Assembly: GCF_014648415.1 (NCBI RefSeq)
Contig: NZ_BMRB01000007.1
Coordinates: forward strand, 186,001 to 250,000
Direction: 5' to 3'
Source: Actinokineospora fastidiosa
GTDB lineage: Bacteria > Actinomycetota > Actinomycetes > Mycobacteriales > Pseudonocardiaceae
DNA length: 64,000 nt
A program made the position numbers and the translations under genes. The notes beneath the pieces were generated by a model. The model made no database searches. It saw nothing but the letters and a program-made list of their open reading frames with translations, and was not told the DNA's origin. How positions within the stretch are numbered: the first letter of the stretch is position 1; the number at the start of each line of letters is the position of its first letter. This document shows, piece by piece, positions 9,318 to 18,171 of this stretch.

Positions 9318-11119
9318 GTCGTTTCACCTGCCCTGCGGACGACCCGCTTGCCCATCGTGCGCTCTACCAGGGACAGGAGACGCTCGTAGCGGTCGTTGTA
9401 GAAGGTGGTGAAGTCGTCGCTCCTGAGCGCGACAGGGTTGACCAGGTGGGTGCCGAGGATGTCGTCGAACCACTCGTCGGGTGTCCCGGTCTCTCGGGCC
9501 AGCACGCTGACGTAGGTCGACGGCGCCCCCGTCATCCGACGGCTCGCGTGGTGAGACATGGGTGTCTTGTTCACGATCGAGTCGGCACGCGCCTTGGGGT
9601 ACCCGTTCCTCGTGACCCAGCTGGCCGGAAACACCTGACGGATCGCCACGCCCTGCCCGATGACGAACGGCCCGGTCATCTGCGACTCCTCAGGATGGAG
9701 CCAGTCCACCGCACCCTGTTTGATGATCAATGCTTGGAGGCCCTTGTACGCGGCGCTGTTGCGGGTGGTGAGGGTGTTGAGCCGTTCGGCGAGGAACGCC
9801 GCTTCCACGACGGTGTCCGGTTCTCCGGGGTCGCCGTTCATCCACGCCACGAGTTGCTCCACGTCCCTGGTGAAGCGGCTCTCGACCGACCCGCCATACA
9901 TCTCGCCGAGCACCCCGCACCAGAACCACCGGGTGAGCCGCTCCACCGCGTCGGGTTCGATGGCCTGGTCCCCGAGCAGCGCCCTGACCGCGGCCAGCGG
10001 CACGAGTTGTGTGCGGTAGGGCAGGTCCCTGATCGTGAAGATCGCCTGGGTGCCGAGGAACTCCCCGACCCAGGCGAAGGCCTGGGCCACGACGGGCTCC
10101 AGCCGTCGGAAGTCAGCGAGCGGGAGCGCGAGCAGATCTCGCCGCTTACAGGCGACGGAGTTCGCCATGCCCGCCCGTTTGCGCTCGAACGAGAGCACCA
10201 GGCTCACCGCTTGAAGGAAGTCGACATTGGTCAGCCCCTCGTCACGGCCGCTCTCCACCTGACCGAGCACCGGGTACTGGCTGACGAGCTTCTCCTTGGT
10301 GCCGCGCCAGACATCCGGGAGGCCGTACTCCGTGCCGTACTCCTCGGTGTGCTTGCGGTCACCCGCGTACGTGGCGGTGAGGAGTTCGAAGACGTTGAGC
10401 GCGACACCGCCGGTGTTGACCCGCTCGAACACCGAGCAGACCGCTTCGTTCGGCGTGGTGGAGTCGAGCCGGATCATCGGGATCAGGCACTCGCGGATAT
10501 TGTTGAGGACCCGGGCGTTGAACGCCGTCCACCGATCCCAGTTCTCGTCCGCCAACTTCACGAAGGATTTCTGCCACGCGCTGACGGCGTCGTCGTCGAA
10601 GACCAGGTGGAGCGGGAAGTAGCCCTCCCGACATTCGCCGTCCCTCGTGCTCAGGTCGAGGCGCACCCGGCGCGCGAAGTCCTCCCTCAGCACCCGATCA
10701 GCTGGCACGGAGACGACCGCGTCGTCCCGATCGGCTTCCGGGTCGATTGCCTTGTCGATGTCGAGGTAGTACCAACGCTCGACCTTGCGGTCACGGGCGT
10801 CCACGGTGGCCACGGGTCGGTCCAGGTACAGCGCTTGGACCAGGGAGGTCAGCCGTTGCTGGCCGTCCAGCAGCAGGAGGTCGGGGATGACACCGGCTTC
10901 GCTCTCGACACCGGCGAGCGTACGGGCGCGGAACTGGGCCGCACCGCCTGTCTCCAGGGTCATGACGACGCCGAGCGGGTAATCCAGTGTCACCGTCGCG
11001 ATGAGAGCTCTGATGCGCTCGTCGTCCCACTTCCACTCGCGCTGGAAGTCCGGCAGTTGAATTTTGGCTGCGGCGACGTTCTTCAGCAGTTCGCGCAGCT
11101 TGGGGCTGTCGAGGGCCAC
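9314..11119 (-). CDS. DUF262 (GmrSD/ParB-like NTPase-nuclease) domain protein
   Basis: This 601-residue protein starts IQLPDFQREWKWDDERI (about 20-36) and carries the LLLDGQQRLTSL motif (DGQQR at 85-89). These are hallmarks of DUF262 proteins, whose ParB/Srx-like N-terminus binds and hydrolyses nucleotides in GmrSD-type restriction and other defence proteins. Further FERVNTGGVALN is the conserved region two. The C-terminal third has an NKTPMSHHASRR and FYNDRYERL segment at the place of the nuclease half, but no canonical HNH triad was evident. Encoded directly before the CBS-HEPN gene with a 4-bp overlap. A restriction or abortive-infection role is inferred. Confidence 0.8.
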   Translation of the reverse strand: MALDSPKLRELLKNVAAAKIQLPDFQREWKWDDERIRALIATVTLDYPLGVVMTLETGGAAQFRARTLAGVESEAGVIPDLLLLDGQQRLTSLVQALYLDRPVATVDARDRKVERWYYLDIDKAIDPEADRDDAVVSVPADRVLREDFARRVRLDLSTRDGECREGYFPLHLVFDDDAVSAWQKSFVKLADENWDRWTAFNARVLNNIRECLIPMIRLDSTTPNEAVCSVFERVNTGGVALNVFELLTATYAGDRKHTEEYGTEYGLPDVWRGTKEKLVSQYPVLGQVESGRDEGLTNVDFLQAVSLVLSFERKRAGMANSVACKRRDLLALPLADFRRLEPVVAQAFAWVGEFLGTQAIFTIRDLPYRTQLVPLAAVRALLGDQAIEPDAVERLTRWFWCGVLGEMYGGSVESRFTRDVEQLVAWMNGDPGEPDTVVEAAFLAERLNTLTTRNSAAYKGLQALIIKQGAVDWLHPEESQMTGPFVIGQGVAIRQVFPASWVTRNGYPKARADSIVNKTPMSHHASRRMTGAPSTYVSVLARETGTPDEWFDDILGTHLVNPVALRSDDFTTFYNDRYERLLSLVERTMGKRVVRRAGETT

Positions 11120-11376
11120 GAGCGCTCTTCCTCTTACTCCGGCGACATGTCACGTACGGTGGGCAAGTCGTAGCCGAAGGCGCGAAGGTTACCGGATCCG
11201 GGCGCAGTTCCCTGTGCCGGCCTGGTGCGGGGCCACTGGCTGGGGGAGGCTGCACGGGCGGTGCGGACCTCGGCCACCCGGTGCTGGGCCTGGCCGGTGA
11301 CGAGATCACGGCCGACTGGGGCGAACCCGTGCCGGTTGCTCAGCACCGCGACGGACTCCTCCACGCAAGCCGAATG

Positions 11377-11417
11377 CGTCGGTCCTCCGCGCCCAGGTGC
11401 GGCGCGGAGGACCGACG
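11377..11417. terminator. perfect 17-bp hairpin
   Basis: Arms CGTCGGTCCTCCGCGCC and its exact complement flank a 7-base loop. It sits 8 bases past the stop of the DUF2690 gene and separates it from the DUF262 promoter region, so it is probably that gene's intrinsic terminator. There is no T tract, as is common in actinomycetes. The rest of 11120-11424 shows no gene. Confidence 0.75.
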
Positions 11418-11424
11418 TATTGTT

Positions 11425-11844
11425 CTAGGCCCAGCCGGTTCGCACGTCACCGGCTTCACCCCGGCAGAGGTACGACGGGCTGTAGATCATCTTCGTCCAC
11501 AGGAAGTACCCGTTCTTGGTGCTGTAGCCCTGCTTGTAGCCGGTCGTCTGCACGACCCAGAGCGAGCCGCTGTAGCCGTTCTGGATTCGCGCCCAGTTGG
11601 TCTTGCACGAGGGCGACCAGCGCAGTTCCAGCGTGAAGTTGCCAGCCCGAGCGCTGGCGGTGGTCACAGCATCGCCACTGCAACCCATCGCTTCCGGATC
11701 CTTGCCCGAGCAGTAGTCGCCGTAGCAGCCTGCGGTGATTCCGGCTGCCGTGGTCGGTACTGCGGAGGCGGCTGCTGGGACGAGAAGCCCCAGGAAGGCC
11801 GCCAGAGTGACAATCACTGCCGTCATCAGTTTCTTGGTAATCAT
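11425..11844 (-). CDS. secreted DUF2690 protein
   Basis: The ATG at 11844 follows AGGATC at proper spacing and gives a 139-residue precursor with a Sec signal peptide (MITKK, hydrophobic core, cleavage near AASA-VP at about 29). The mature part has the DUF2690 pattern: CYGDYCSGKDPEAMGC followed by ELRWSPSCKTNWARI. The cysteines probably pair outside the cell. In many streptomycetes this domain is the extracellular end of an HTH-TM protein. Here it is a free secreted protein, and a separate HTH-TM protein is divergently encoded 276 bp away. Function unknown. Confidence 0.8.
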   Translation of the reverse strand: MITKKLMTAVIVTLAAFLGLLVPAAASAVPTTAAGITAGCYGDYCSGKDPEAMGCSGDAVTTASARAGNFTLELRWSPSCKTNWARIQNGYSGSLWVVQTTGYKQGYSTKNGYFLWTKMIYSPSYLCRGEAGDVRTGWA

Positions 11845-12068
11845 TGATCCTCGCGTTTCAGGTTTGCTACCAGGGTCGGTGCTGGTCGTGAAATCACCGT
11901 GACAGGCCCGACGAAGTGGATGCCAGTGGTCACCGTCCTTAAGGTGTCCTCTCTTTGTCCATTCCCGCTTCATGTGCATCTGCGCAGGTAGACGCGTCGC
12001 GGTTGAGGTGTCCCCGTGTGTCCGGGCAGGCTTGCGGGACAGCGTGATCACCCGACTGGCGGCGGCAG

Positions 12069-12095
12069 GGTCACCTACTTGTCGCTAGAGTGACC
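12069..12095 (+). promoter_or_regulatory. inverted repeat and -10-like hexamer before the HTH-TM gene
   Basis: GGTCAC and GTGACC (arms 12069-12074 and 12090-12095) flank a core holding TAGAGT (12086-12091), a TAnnnT -10 box. The following ATG is 30 bases away with no clear Shine-Dalgarno. The repeat could be an operator for the HTH protein itself. The 276-bp divergent spacer 11845-12120 holds no gene. Confidence 0.35.
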
Positions 12096-12120
12096 GGATT
12101 GATCGCTGTACGCTCGCCTA

Positions 12121-12972
12121 ATGGCGAGCGGTGCTGAAGATAATGTGCGAAGACCTGACGACACCCTGGCTGAGTTTTGCGCGGATTTCGTCGCGCAGTT
12201 GAAAAGCCGAGGTGTTTCCCTTAGGCAGGCTGCCGAGCGATCTGGCTGGTCGAAAACGTCGATTGGCAATATCGCGAAGAGCGAAAACCTTCCCAAGCTC
12301 GATCTCGTCGTCGATGTGCTCACCAGTATTGGCCTGTCCGCTAACGAGGTGGAGGAATGGGCGAAGCGCCATGCGCTCCTCGCTGCTCTGCCGTCAGCAG
12401 CAAGAAGCGGCGGTCCCGTCAGCGAAACGCCTTCGACAACGCCAGCCCCGAAGCGATCGGCGGTGCTCATTGCTACAGCACTGCTGGCGGCTGTGCTTGC
12501 CAGTGCCATAACCGCCGCTGGGTTCACATACCTGAGGCCGGTAGCTTCCGGGAATTCGGGCCAAACTGCAGGCGGAAGCACCACGGGCGAGACCAGACCT
12601 GTTGCGATCGAGATCTACAACAAGGTTGCCCTCGGTAGCAACGATCTGCGCGAAGACACCACCCGAGTCTATCTCTCAAGCAGGACGGTCGGCTCCTGTT
12701 CGCGCAAGGCGTGCAAGATCGAGAACACCGAGATGAACAGCGGCGTGTTGGTCGTTGCTACTTGCCGGACCCTCGGTGATGAGTTGGTGAACTTCAACCT
12801 GGATGCGCCGGGGTCGGCCAGCAACCCTCACAGTGCGAGATCGGCGCTCTGGTACCGCGTTGTACTGCCTGACGGGCGTTCAGGCTTTGTTTCCGAGGTC
12901 TATGTAGCTCCGCGTGATCGCGGAGGGCTCGGTCTCCCCGACTGCCCAGGAGTCATCGCGGCCTCGCCATAA
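12121..12972 (+). CDS. membrane-anchored HTH (XRE-type) protein with extracytoplasmic domain
   Basis: The 283-residue protein has an N-terminal XRE-like helix-turn-helix (about 15-62, with SLRQAAERSGWSKTSIGNI), a linker, one membrane helix (about 113-136) and an extracellular C-terminus of ~145 residues. The latter has a Cys pair (SCSRKAC), a further CRTLGDE segment and an SH3-like WYRVVLPDGRSGFVSEVYV end. It could pass an outside signal to a promoter. It faces the secreted DUF2690 gene, a domain usually fused to exactly this architecture. The SH3b reading is tentative. Confidence 0.7.
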   Translation: MASGAEDNVRRPDDTLAEFCADFVAQLKSRGVSLRQAAERSGWSKTSIGNIAKSENLPKLDLVVDVLTSIGLSANEVEEWAKRHALLAALPSAARSGGPVSETPSTTPAPKRSAVLIATALLAAVLASAITAAGFTYLRPVASGNSGQTAGGSTTGETRPVAIEIYNKVALGSNDLREDTTRVYLSSRTVGSCSRKACKIENTEMNSGVLVVATCRTLGDELVNFNLDAPGSASNPHSARSALWYRVVLPDGRSGFVSEVYVAPRDRGGLGLPDCPGVIAASP

Positions 12973-12999
12973 CCCTGCGCTCTGGTTGGACGCCCGGCT

Positions 13000-13360
13000 G
13001 CCGGAACGGGCGTGGCAGCGGCTCGTCCGCTGGCAGCGGGGCCAAGGGCCCCCTGCTCTACGACCGGAGTGGATCATTGTCACCGCACCGGGCTGACGTG
13101 CCGCCGGGCACCACTGGTTGCTGGTCCGCCGCAACCGCCATACCGCGTTCCAGACCCTCGAAGGGGCAGACGGGCCTGGACCAACATCAGGTCCGAACCT
13201 GGACCTCGTGGCATCGCTGGACCACGTTTGTGTTGTTGGCGCACCTGTTCCTGGCCGTCACAACCGCGGCCGAGCGGCCGCACCGGCTCCGGCAGGATTG
13301 CTTCCGTTGTCATCGAAGGAGATCCCGGCACCTGTTCGTCCGTCTGGTGGCATGAGTGAT
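13000..13360 (+). pseudogene. IS701-family transposase relic (C-terminal end)
   Basis: Spread over shifting frames are the signatures of the IS701 transposase C-terminus: a SAGSGAKGPLLYD segment near 13030-13060, HHWLLVRRNRHT near 13110-13140, TGLDQHQVRTWTSWHRWTT followed by LAHLFLAVTTA near 13170-13260, and a GLLPLSSKEI-like end near 13300. The order and spacing match the family, but at least two frameshifts and a stop break it. Only the last third survives and no inverted repeats were seen. Confidence 0.75.
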
Positions 13361-13490
13361 GGTGACACGAAGACCGGTGCGGGGGCTGCGTACGATCAGT
13401 CCCGCGAAGTGTTGATCGTCCAGACTTCCTACAATATCCACGCGTACCGATATCCGTTCGACAAGTTCGACCAAGGAGGTATGTGAAGCG

Positions 13491-13898
13491 ATGAGGGCAT
13501 CGGTACGGGCAGAACTGGTATCGGGTCAAACGTGGAGATTCTATTTCAGCCGATGGCAAAAGGATGCCATCTGTGGGTGTTTCTCACTGATGACCTCTCT
13601 GGCTGTTTCTTCGAACGCAATTCGCGTCCAAGTGGGAGCGTCGATCGGTGAACTGCGAATATTGGAGGCGCAGTTCGCCTCTGCGGTTAAGGCTGGCTGG
13701 TTGGAGCTAGCCGAACAGGAAGTGCATGTTGTGCACGCTGTTCTGCTCAGCTCTGTGGAGCAGTTCGCTGTCGAGGAAGCGTTTCATGTGCGAATTGGTT
13801 TCTATCGCGAGAACATCAGAGATCTTGTCGAGGAATCGTTCGCGCTGTCGACACGGATAATCGCCCCAGCGCGGAACGGGTGTAGGCGTGATGTGTGA
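13491..13898 (+). CDS. hypothetical protein
   Basis: A 135-residue frame with a strong AAGGAGG 11 bases before the ATG. No motif, signal peptide or family was recognised; the second half is predicted helical (WLELAEQEVHVVHAVLL, VEEAFHVRIGFYREN). Its third-position G/C is lower than in neighbouring genes, consistent with acquired DNA. It lies just after an IS701 relic. It may be a real but orphan gene or a fragment. Confidence 0.45.
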   Translation: MRASVRAELVSGQTWRFYFSRWQKDAICGCFSLMTSLAVSSNAIRVQVGASIGELRILEAQFASAVKAGWLELAEQEVHVVHAVLLSSVEQFAVEEAFHVRIGFYRENIRDLVEESFALSTRIIAPARNGCRRDV

Positions 13899-14113
13899 AC
13901 GGTCGTGTCGGGCGGTGCCGCATCGTTGAAGTGGCAGCGTGCGCTCAGCAGCCACCGACTACGCCGGTGGGGTGACACCGAAGGATCAGATACGGCAGTA
14001 GTTGTCCGCCTGCATCGGCTGGTAATTGATGGGGTGGTCGTTGATCTTCCCGCGAAGCTGGAGATCACGCGGATCCGGGCGAGTTGCTGTAGATGGTTGT
14101 CAAACAGGATTAT

Positions 14114-14139
14114 CCGCCATCCATGTCACGGGATGGCGG
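14114..14139 (-). terminator. 9-bp perfect hairpin after the 14.2-kb gene
   Basis: CCGCCATCC and GGATGGCGG flank an 8-base loop, 27 bases past the stop of the minus-strand gene. Probable terminator. The rest of 13899-14165 has no gene. Confidence 0.5.
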
Positions 14140-14165
14140 GCGATGATGCTATCCACTACCTCATC

Positions 14166-14516
14166 TCAAAACTTCAAGGCATTCCGGGCGAGGGCTCGGA
14201 CTTCCTCCCAGCGTTGGTCCGTGGACAAAGCCTCCACTGCCCATACGTCCTGATGGTCATTGCCGCTCATCGCGGCAAGAGCTGCATCAATTGGGCCGAA
14301 CTGTTCCCGTGCGTTGGCAGGGAGCCATCCATTCGATATGAACGCGGGCAACAACAGGTAGCCATCGTCGAACTCAAGGGCGAGTTCGTCGGCAACCGCC
14401 AGCTCGCCAGGGAGCCCCAGGGACGCCAACCACGCACGTTGATGCGGAGCGTCTAGCGCGAGGATAGCCACGGCTCTCAAGAAGGCCACCAGGGTGCGAA
14501 CATGCGGTTCGGTCAT
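14166..14516 (-). CDS. hypothetical small acidic protein
   Basis: From the ATG at 14516 the product has 116 residues. It is acidic and mostly helical, with LRAVAILALDAPHQRAWLASLG, ELALEFDDGYLLLPAFISNGWL and DAALAAMSG segments. This looks like a conserved actinobacterial hypothetical, not unlike the small immunity-type proteins scattered in accessory regions, but I cannot name the family. It stands alone between gene-poor stretches, without an obvious toxin partner. Confidence 0.6.
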   Translation of the reverse strand: MTEPHVRTLVAFLRAVAILALDAPHQRAWLASLGLPGELAVADELALEFDDGYLLLPAFISNGWLPANAREQFGPIDAALAAMSGNDHQDVWAVEALSTDQRWEEVRALARNALKF

Positions 14517-15468
14517 TGCGGGAACCTTACAGTGCCAACCTGCCCATTCGATACCTTCCACCATGGCGCACGGCCATAGTGGCGTATCGAGCCTGGGGGT
14601 CCCGCGGATGTAGCGACCGGTGCAGTCGGTGCCCGCGGCGTTCATTTCCCCGGAAGTTCCAGCCGCTGCCAGCATTCCTTCCCTTGTCCATGGTCCCGAT
14701 CACCCAGTTCGGTTCCCGATCAAGCTCTTCACCTGGGCGAGCGTCTTCCCCACCACCAGTGTCAACGGCAACGGAGCATCCGTCTTTGACCCCTCACACT
14801 GCCAGCGTGGTGCATGTTGCTCTGACCTGGCTTCCCCATGGATCAGCAGGTCAGCCGCTTCCGTGGTAGCCGTTGGGGGTCGTTCGGTGTTGATCTCGCC
14901 GGACTCTCCACGGTGAGCTCTCCCAGCTCACCACGGCCCGCAGTCCGGCGACCATGCCTTTACGCAGTCGGTTGGATTGCGCGGCCCGGCCTCCCTTGTC
15001 GCGCAGCGACCTGGCGGTCGGTCTTACCGGCGGTCAGGGGACCAGCAGCGCTGCGGCGATCGCTGACGACAAGCAGAGGCAAGACCGAGACGTTCGATGA
15101 TCCCCGCGTCGGCAGAAACGATCCCTTGGGGTACTTGCGGATCGTGCCCAGAAACGAACAGCTGCTGCGGGCACCGGCGACGACCACCGCGGCGGTCCTC
15201 GGGTCCACGTCTGGTTGATAATTGATCTCGATCGGCACGAGCCTGGAACTGCCGGTTCACCCGACCAGTGGCTCTGTCTGCACCATCATGCGCGCGAGTG
15301 GCTTGTGAGTACCTTCCTTTATCCGTCTTTTCGGTGTGACCACTCGTCCGCAGCGGTTCAGATTGCTGATCATGCGCCGGTTATGTGGACCGCCTGCTAG
15401 CCTGTTTTCGATTTATCCGCCACGGGTGAGGTGGGTAACGATCTGCGGTCAAGGGGGAGGAGTGCGAG
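14517..15468 (+). other. ~950-bp stretch without a convincing gene
   Basis: Frames are short and lack coherent codon usage. One perfect 8-bp hairpin (GGTGAGCT / AGCTCACC, 14912-14932) stands out. A TAGCCT -10-like box (15398-15403) lies upstream of the lectin-domain ORF. The stretch probably consists of decayed genes that I could not identify. Confidence 0.4.
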
Positions 15469-15864
15469 ATGGGTGCGGGGCGACCTGAACAGCCGTTGGA
15501 TCCGGGCGGCGTGAACAGGCACACGGCCATCGCCTACGACTGCCACGGCGGTGACAACCAGTTCTGGCAACTGGAGTCGCTGGGTACCAACATCTACCGG
15601 GTCCGCAACCTGGGCAGCGGTGAGTGCCTGCACCAGAAGTACGACGGCAGTACGCCCACGACCACGGTCCAGGTCCTGGCGTGCACCGACGCGAACTGGA
15701 TCAACCAGCGGTGGCGGGTCACCGAGTGGAACGACGGGTCGTACACGTTCAAGAACGTCCGCAGCGAGTGGTTCCTCGACCAGAGCCTGATCCCTCAGGT
15801 CGGTGCGGACGTCATCGATGCCGTGGACCCGACCATCCTGCGCGTGTTCGACGATCCCTCCTAG
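15469..15864 (+). CDS. ricin-type beta-trefoil lectin domain, probably truncated
   Basis: A 131-residue frame with GGGGGAGGAG upstream. It carries ricin-B repeats: AYDCHGGDNQFWQLE, then YRVRNLGSGECL and QRWRVTEW, i.e. one beta-trefoil or most of it. Such domains normally sit at the C-terminus of secreted hydrolases or after a signal peptide. Here there is neither, and a stop lies upstream in frame. It is therefore likely a remnant of a larger exported carbohydrate-binding protein, although an intact small cytosolic lectin cannot be excluded. Confidence 0.6.
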   Translation: MGAGRPEQPLDPGGVNRHTAIAYDCHGGDNQFWQLESLGTNIYRVRNLGSGECLHQKYDGSTPTTTVQVLACTDANWINQRWRVTEWNDGSYTFKNVRSEWFLDQSLIPQVGADVIDAVDPTILRVFDDPS

Positions 15865-16175
15865 CCGTCGTTGCAACCGCAGGCTTCCCACCGGCGCTCG
15901 TAGTCTAGTCCGCGCTCTACCGAAACGGCTGGTTCGGAACTCAACGGGTCGACGCGTACCGACCTGGGGAGTGCGGCGCTGCCGTTCTCGCAGCCCGCGT
16001 GCCTGCAAACTGCCTCGCGAGATGCGTGGCGGCCCTGAGAAATGAGGCCTCCTCGATAGAGGGTGAGATCAGTGCGTCGGCTCCCGAAACTGTTCGCAAT
16101 TGGCCTATGATCTTCTCTCGGAGCCGCGCCATCGGACGAGGCTCTTATAGGTGTCCGATTGCGTTACCTAGTCGC

Positions 16176-16181
16176 TAGCGT
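16176..16181 (+). promoter_or_regulatory. -10-like TAGCGT in the 15.9-16.2 kb spacer
   Basis: TAGCGT lies 33 bases before the ATG at 16215, within GTTACCTAGTCGCTAGCGT. That resembles the segment ahead of the HTH-TM gene at 12.07 kb (CACCTACTTGTCGCTAGAGT), so both may use a similar promoter. The spacer 15865-16214 holds no gene. Confidence 0.35.
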
Positions 16182-16214
16182 CGAGGCGCGTCCCGGCTGA
16201 ACGGGGGAGTGAAA

Positions 16215-17006
16215 ATGGGTACGAGGCGACAGCACAAACGACCTGGAGATGCGCGACCCGTCAAACCGCAGGCGAAGGGTGGGGCGCCGAAAGCGGCTAC
16301 AGACTACCTCGGTTGGATCGCACTCCTCGTGACCGTATTGCCTGCGTTGGTCGCGACTTGTCGAATCCTTTCGCTAGCGCGCTGGGACTTCACGCTACTG
16401 CCGGTCGTGCTCAAGGCGGCAGAGTTCAATGTCGTAGTTCTTCCCGCGTTTCTCCTGTCGTACCACATCATGGGTCTGCTTGGCATCGTGCTGGTTGTGA
16501 GGATGCTGCGCGCGCGGGCGATCTCCCTGGTGGCGGCCCGGCTATCACTAGCTTCGCTCGTCGGCTTCGGACTGATGTTCACCTCCGCCGTTCACGTGGT
16601 GCTTCTCTCGATTGTGAGCACCTTGGCGCTTCGGGAAGTTGATCCCGACAAGCCGACCGCGTGGTATGTCAAGCTCGCTTTCGGCGCCTTCGGTTCTGTT
16701 TATGCGGTGCTGTTCTTCCTGCGGCTGATGTCCAACACGAACTACTGGCTTCCTAGTGAGATAATCGAGCTGAAAGACAATGCCGGGAAGCATGTGGTGT
16801 ACGTAGTCGAGTCGGGCGATCATGACCTGACGGCGATTCCGGTCGAGTGGAAGGACCCCTTGATCATTCGACAGGAGGACATCGCACGACGCACCCTCTG
16901 TGCGTGGTGGCAGCCGACTACTGCTGAGCGCATCTTTCGTCTTCCGATCGTCCAACTCCTTCAGCCCGAACGAGAGCAGAAAATGCCGCCCTGTTTCAGC
17001 GCGTAA
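16215..17006 (+). CDS. multi-pass membrane protein of unknown function
   Basis: The ATG at 16215 is preceded by GGGGGAG at normal spacing; the GTG two codons upstream overlaps that site and is a poorer start. The 263-residue product has a basic N-terminus, four membrane helices (roughly 30-50, 70-95, 100-130, 145-165) and a soluble C-terminal tail of ~80 residues with IIELKDNAGKHVVYVVESGD. No family recognised. It is an isolated gene at the edge of the accessory region. Confidence 0.65.
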   Translation: MGTRRQHKRPGDARPVKPQAKGGAPKAATDYLGWIALLVTVLPALVATCRILSLARWDFTLLPVVLKAAEFNVVVLPAFLLSYHIMGLLGIVLVVRMLRARAISLVAARLSLASLVGFGLMFTSAVHVVLLSIVSTLALREVDPDKPTAWYVKLAFGAFGSVYAVLFFLRLMSNTNYWLPSEIIELKDNAGKHVVYVVESGDHDLTAIPVEWKDPLIIRQEDIARRTLCAWWQPTTAERIFRLPIVQLLQPEREQKMPPCFSA

Positions 17007-17138
17007 GTGCGCTGCACGGTGACTGCGGCGGATGCCGCCGATGGGAGCACAAGGTCAACGACCACGAGCTGGTCACCCCGCTGGACGGGCACGCTCCCAC
17101 GCGGACTACGCCGCGCGGCTGGCTGTTACGTGCCCCTC

Positions 17139-18038
17139 TCAGACGTCGTCGAAGTGCACTGGGCCGAGGTTGCGCACGGTGTGGGCGAGGGCGCGGATGA
17201 GGTCGGTCTCGCTGTCGGTCCGCCACACCAGGGCGTAGGACAGGGGTGGCATGTCGTGGACGGGCAGCCATCGGATGTGCGGCATGAGCCAGTACCTGGT
17301 GACGTGGGACGGAAAAGTGTGCACGACGTCGCCGTTGCCCACCAGGTTGATCAGCTCGTCGCTGGTGGTCACCCAGTGGGTGCGCTCGATGGCGCGGCCG
17401 CGCGGGGTGTGGAACGGCAGGTACCGGTCCTCCCAGTAGTCCAGCCTCAGCGGCGCGGAGGCGTGCGGATGGTCGGCCAGCGTCTCCAGGGAGACCGAGG
17501 CCCGGCTGGCCAACTCGTTCTCCGCGAACACCGCGAGCAGGCGGGGGTCGGTGAACAGCACCGGCCCTACGGTCAGGTCCGGCTCCTCCACCGGTAGCCA
17601 GACGACCAGCACGTCCGTCTCGCCGCGGCGGAGGGCGGCGAACGGGTCGACATAGGGCAGGGGACGGACCCGCAGCTCCCACTGCGGGTTCTGGGCGCGG
17701 AAGGCCTTCCAGTACGGGTGCAGTTCGGCGACGTTGAACGGCAGCAAGCCGACACGCAGCGTGCCGGTCACGCCACGGGCCGTCAAGCGCGCCCGTTCCA
17801 GACTGTCGCGCAGGCCGGTGTAGACGGGTCGGAGGTCGTCGCGGAGCTGCTGTCCCAGCGGGGTGAGCCGGATCCGCCTGCGGTTGGAGCGGTCGAACAG
17901 CGCGCCGCCCAGGCGCCGTTCTTGCCCGGCGATGGCCTGGCTCACCCGCGCCTGGGAGACGTGCAGGCGCTCGGCGGCCCGGCCGAAGTGCAGCTCCTCG
18001 GCGAGCGTCAGGAAGATCTCGACATCCCTCAGCTCCAT
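17139..18038 (-). CDS. LysR-family transcriptional regulator
   Basis: The 299-residue protein has the LysR winged HTH at the N-terminus (ELRDVEIFLTLAEELHFGRAAERLHVSQARVSQAIAGQE) and a periplasmic-binding-like effector domain from about residue 90. The ATG at 18038 lies six bases after GGGGAGG; the GTG two codons upstream abuts it. It is divergent from the AhpD-like gene at 18172, the usual arrangement for a LysR protein controlling its neighbour. The 133-bp spacer contains ATAACCGACGGGTTAT, a LysR-type dyad and likely its operator. Confidence 0.85.
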   Translation of the reverse strand: MELRDVEIFLTLAEELHFGRAAERLHVSQARVSQAIAGQERRLGGALFDRSNRRRIRLTPLGQQLRDDLRPVYTGLRDSLERARLTARGVTGTLRVGLLPFNVAELHPYWKAFRAQNPQWELRVRPLPYVDPFAALRRGETDVLVVWLPVEEPDLTVGPVLFTDPRLLAVFAENELASRASVSLETLADHPHASAPLRLDYWEDRYLPFHTPRGRAIERTHWVTTSDELINLVGNGDVVHTFPSHVTRYWLMPHIRWLPVHDMPPLSYALVWRTDSETDLIRALAHTVRNLGPVHFDDV

Positions 18039-18171
18039 TAACACCTCCCCGCGGCACGACCGGCCCGTGCGATAACCGACGGGTTATCGGCACGCGCGCG
18101 AAGTCTACGTTGATCCAGGTCAGGGCGGCGGCGATGGTTGGACCGGTCACCCCATCCTGGAAGGAACCGCG

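Noticed and set aside
14838..15238. Short open frames on both strands in the 15-kb gap
   Set aside because: Translations lack coherent composition and have no ribosome site; no family resemblance.
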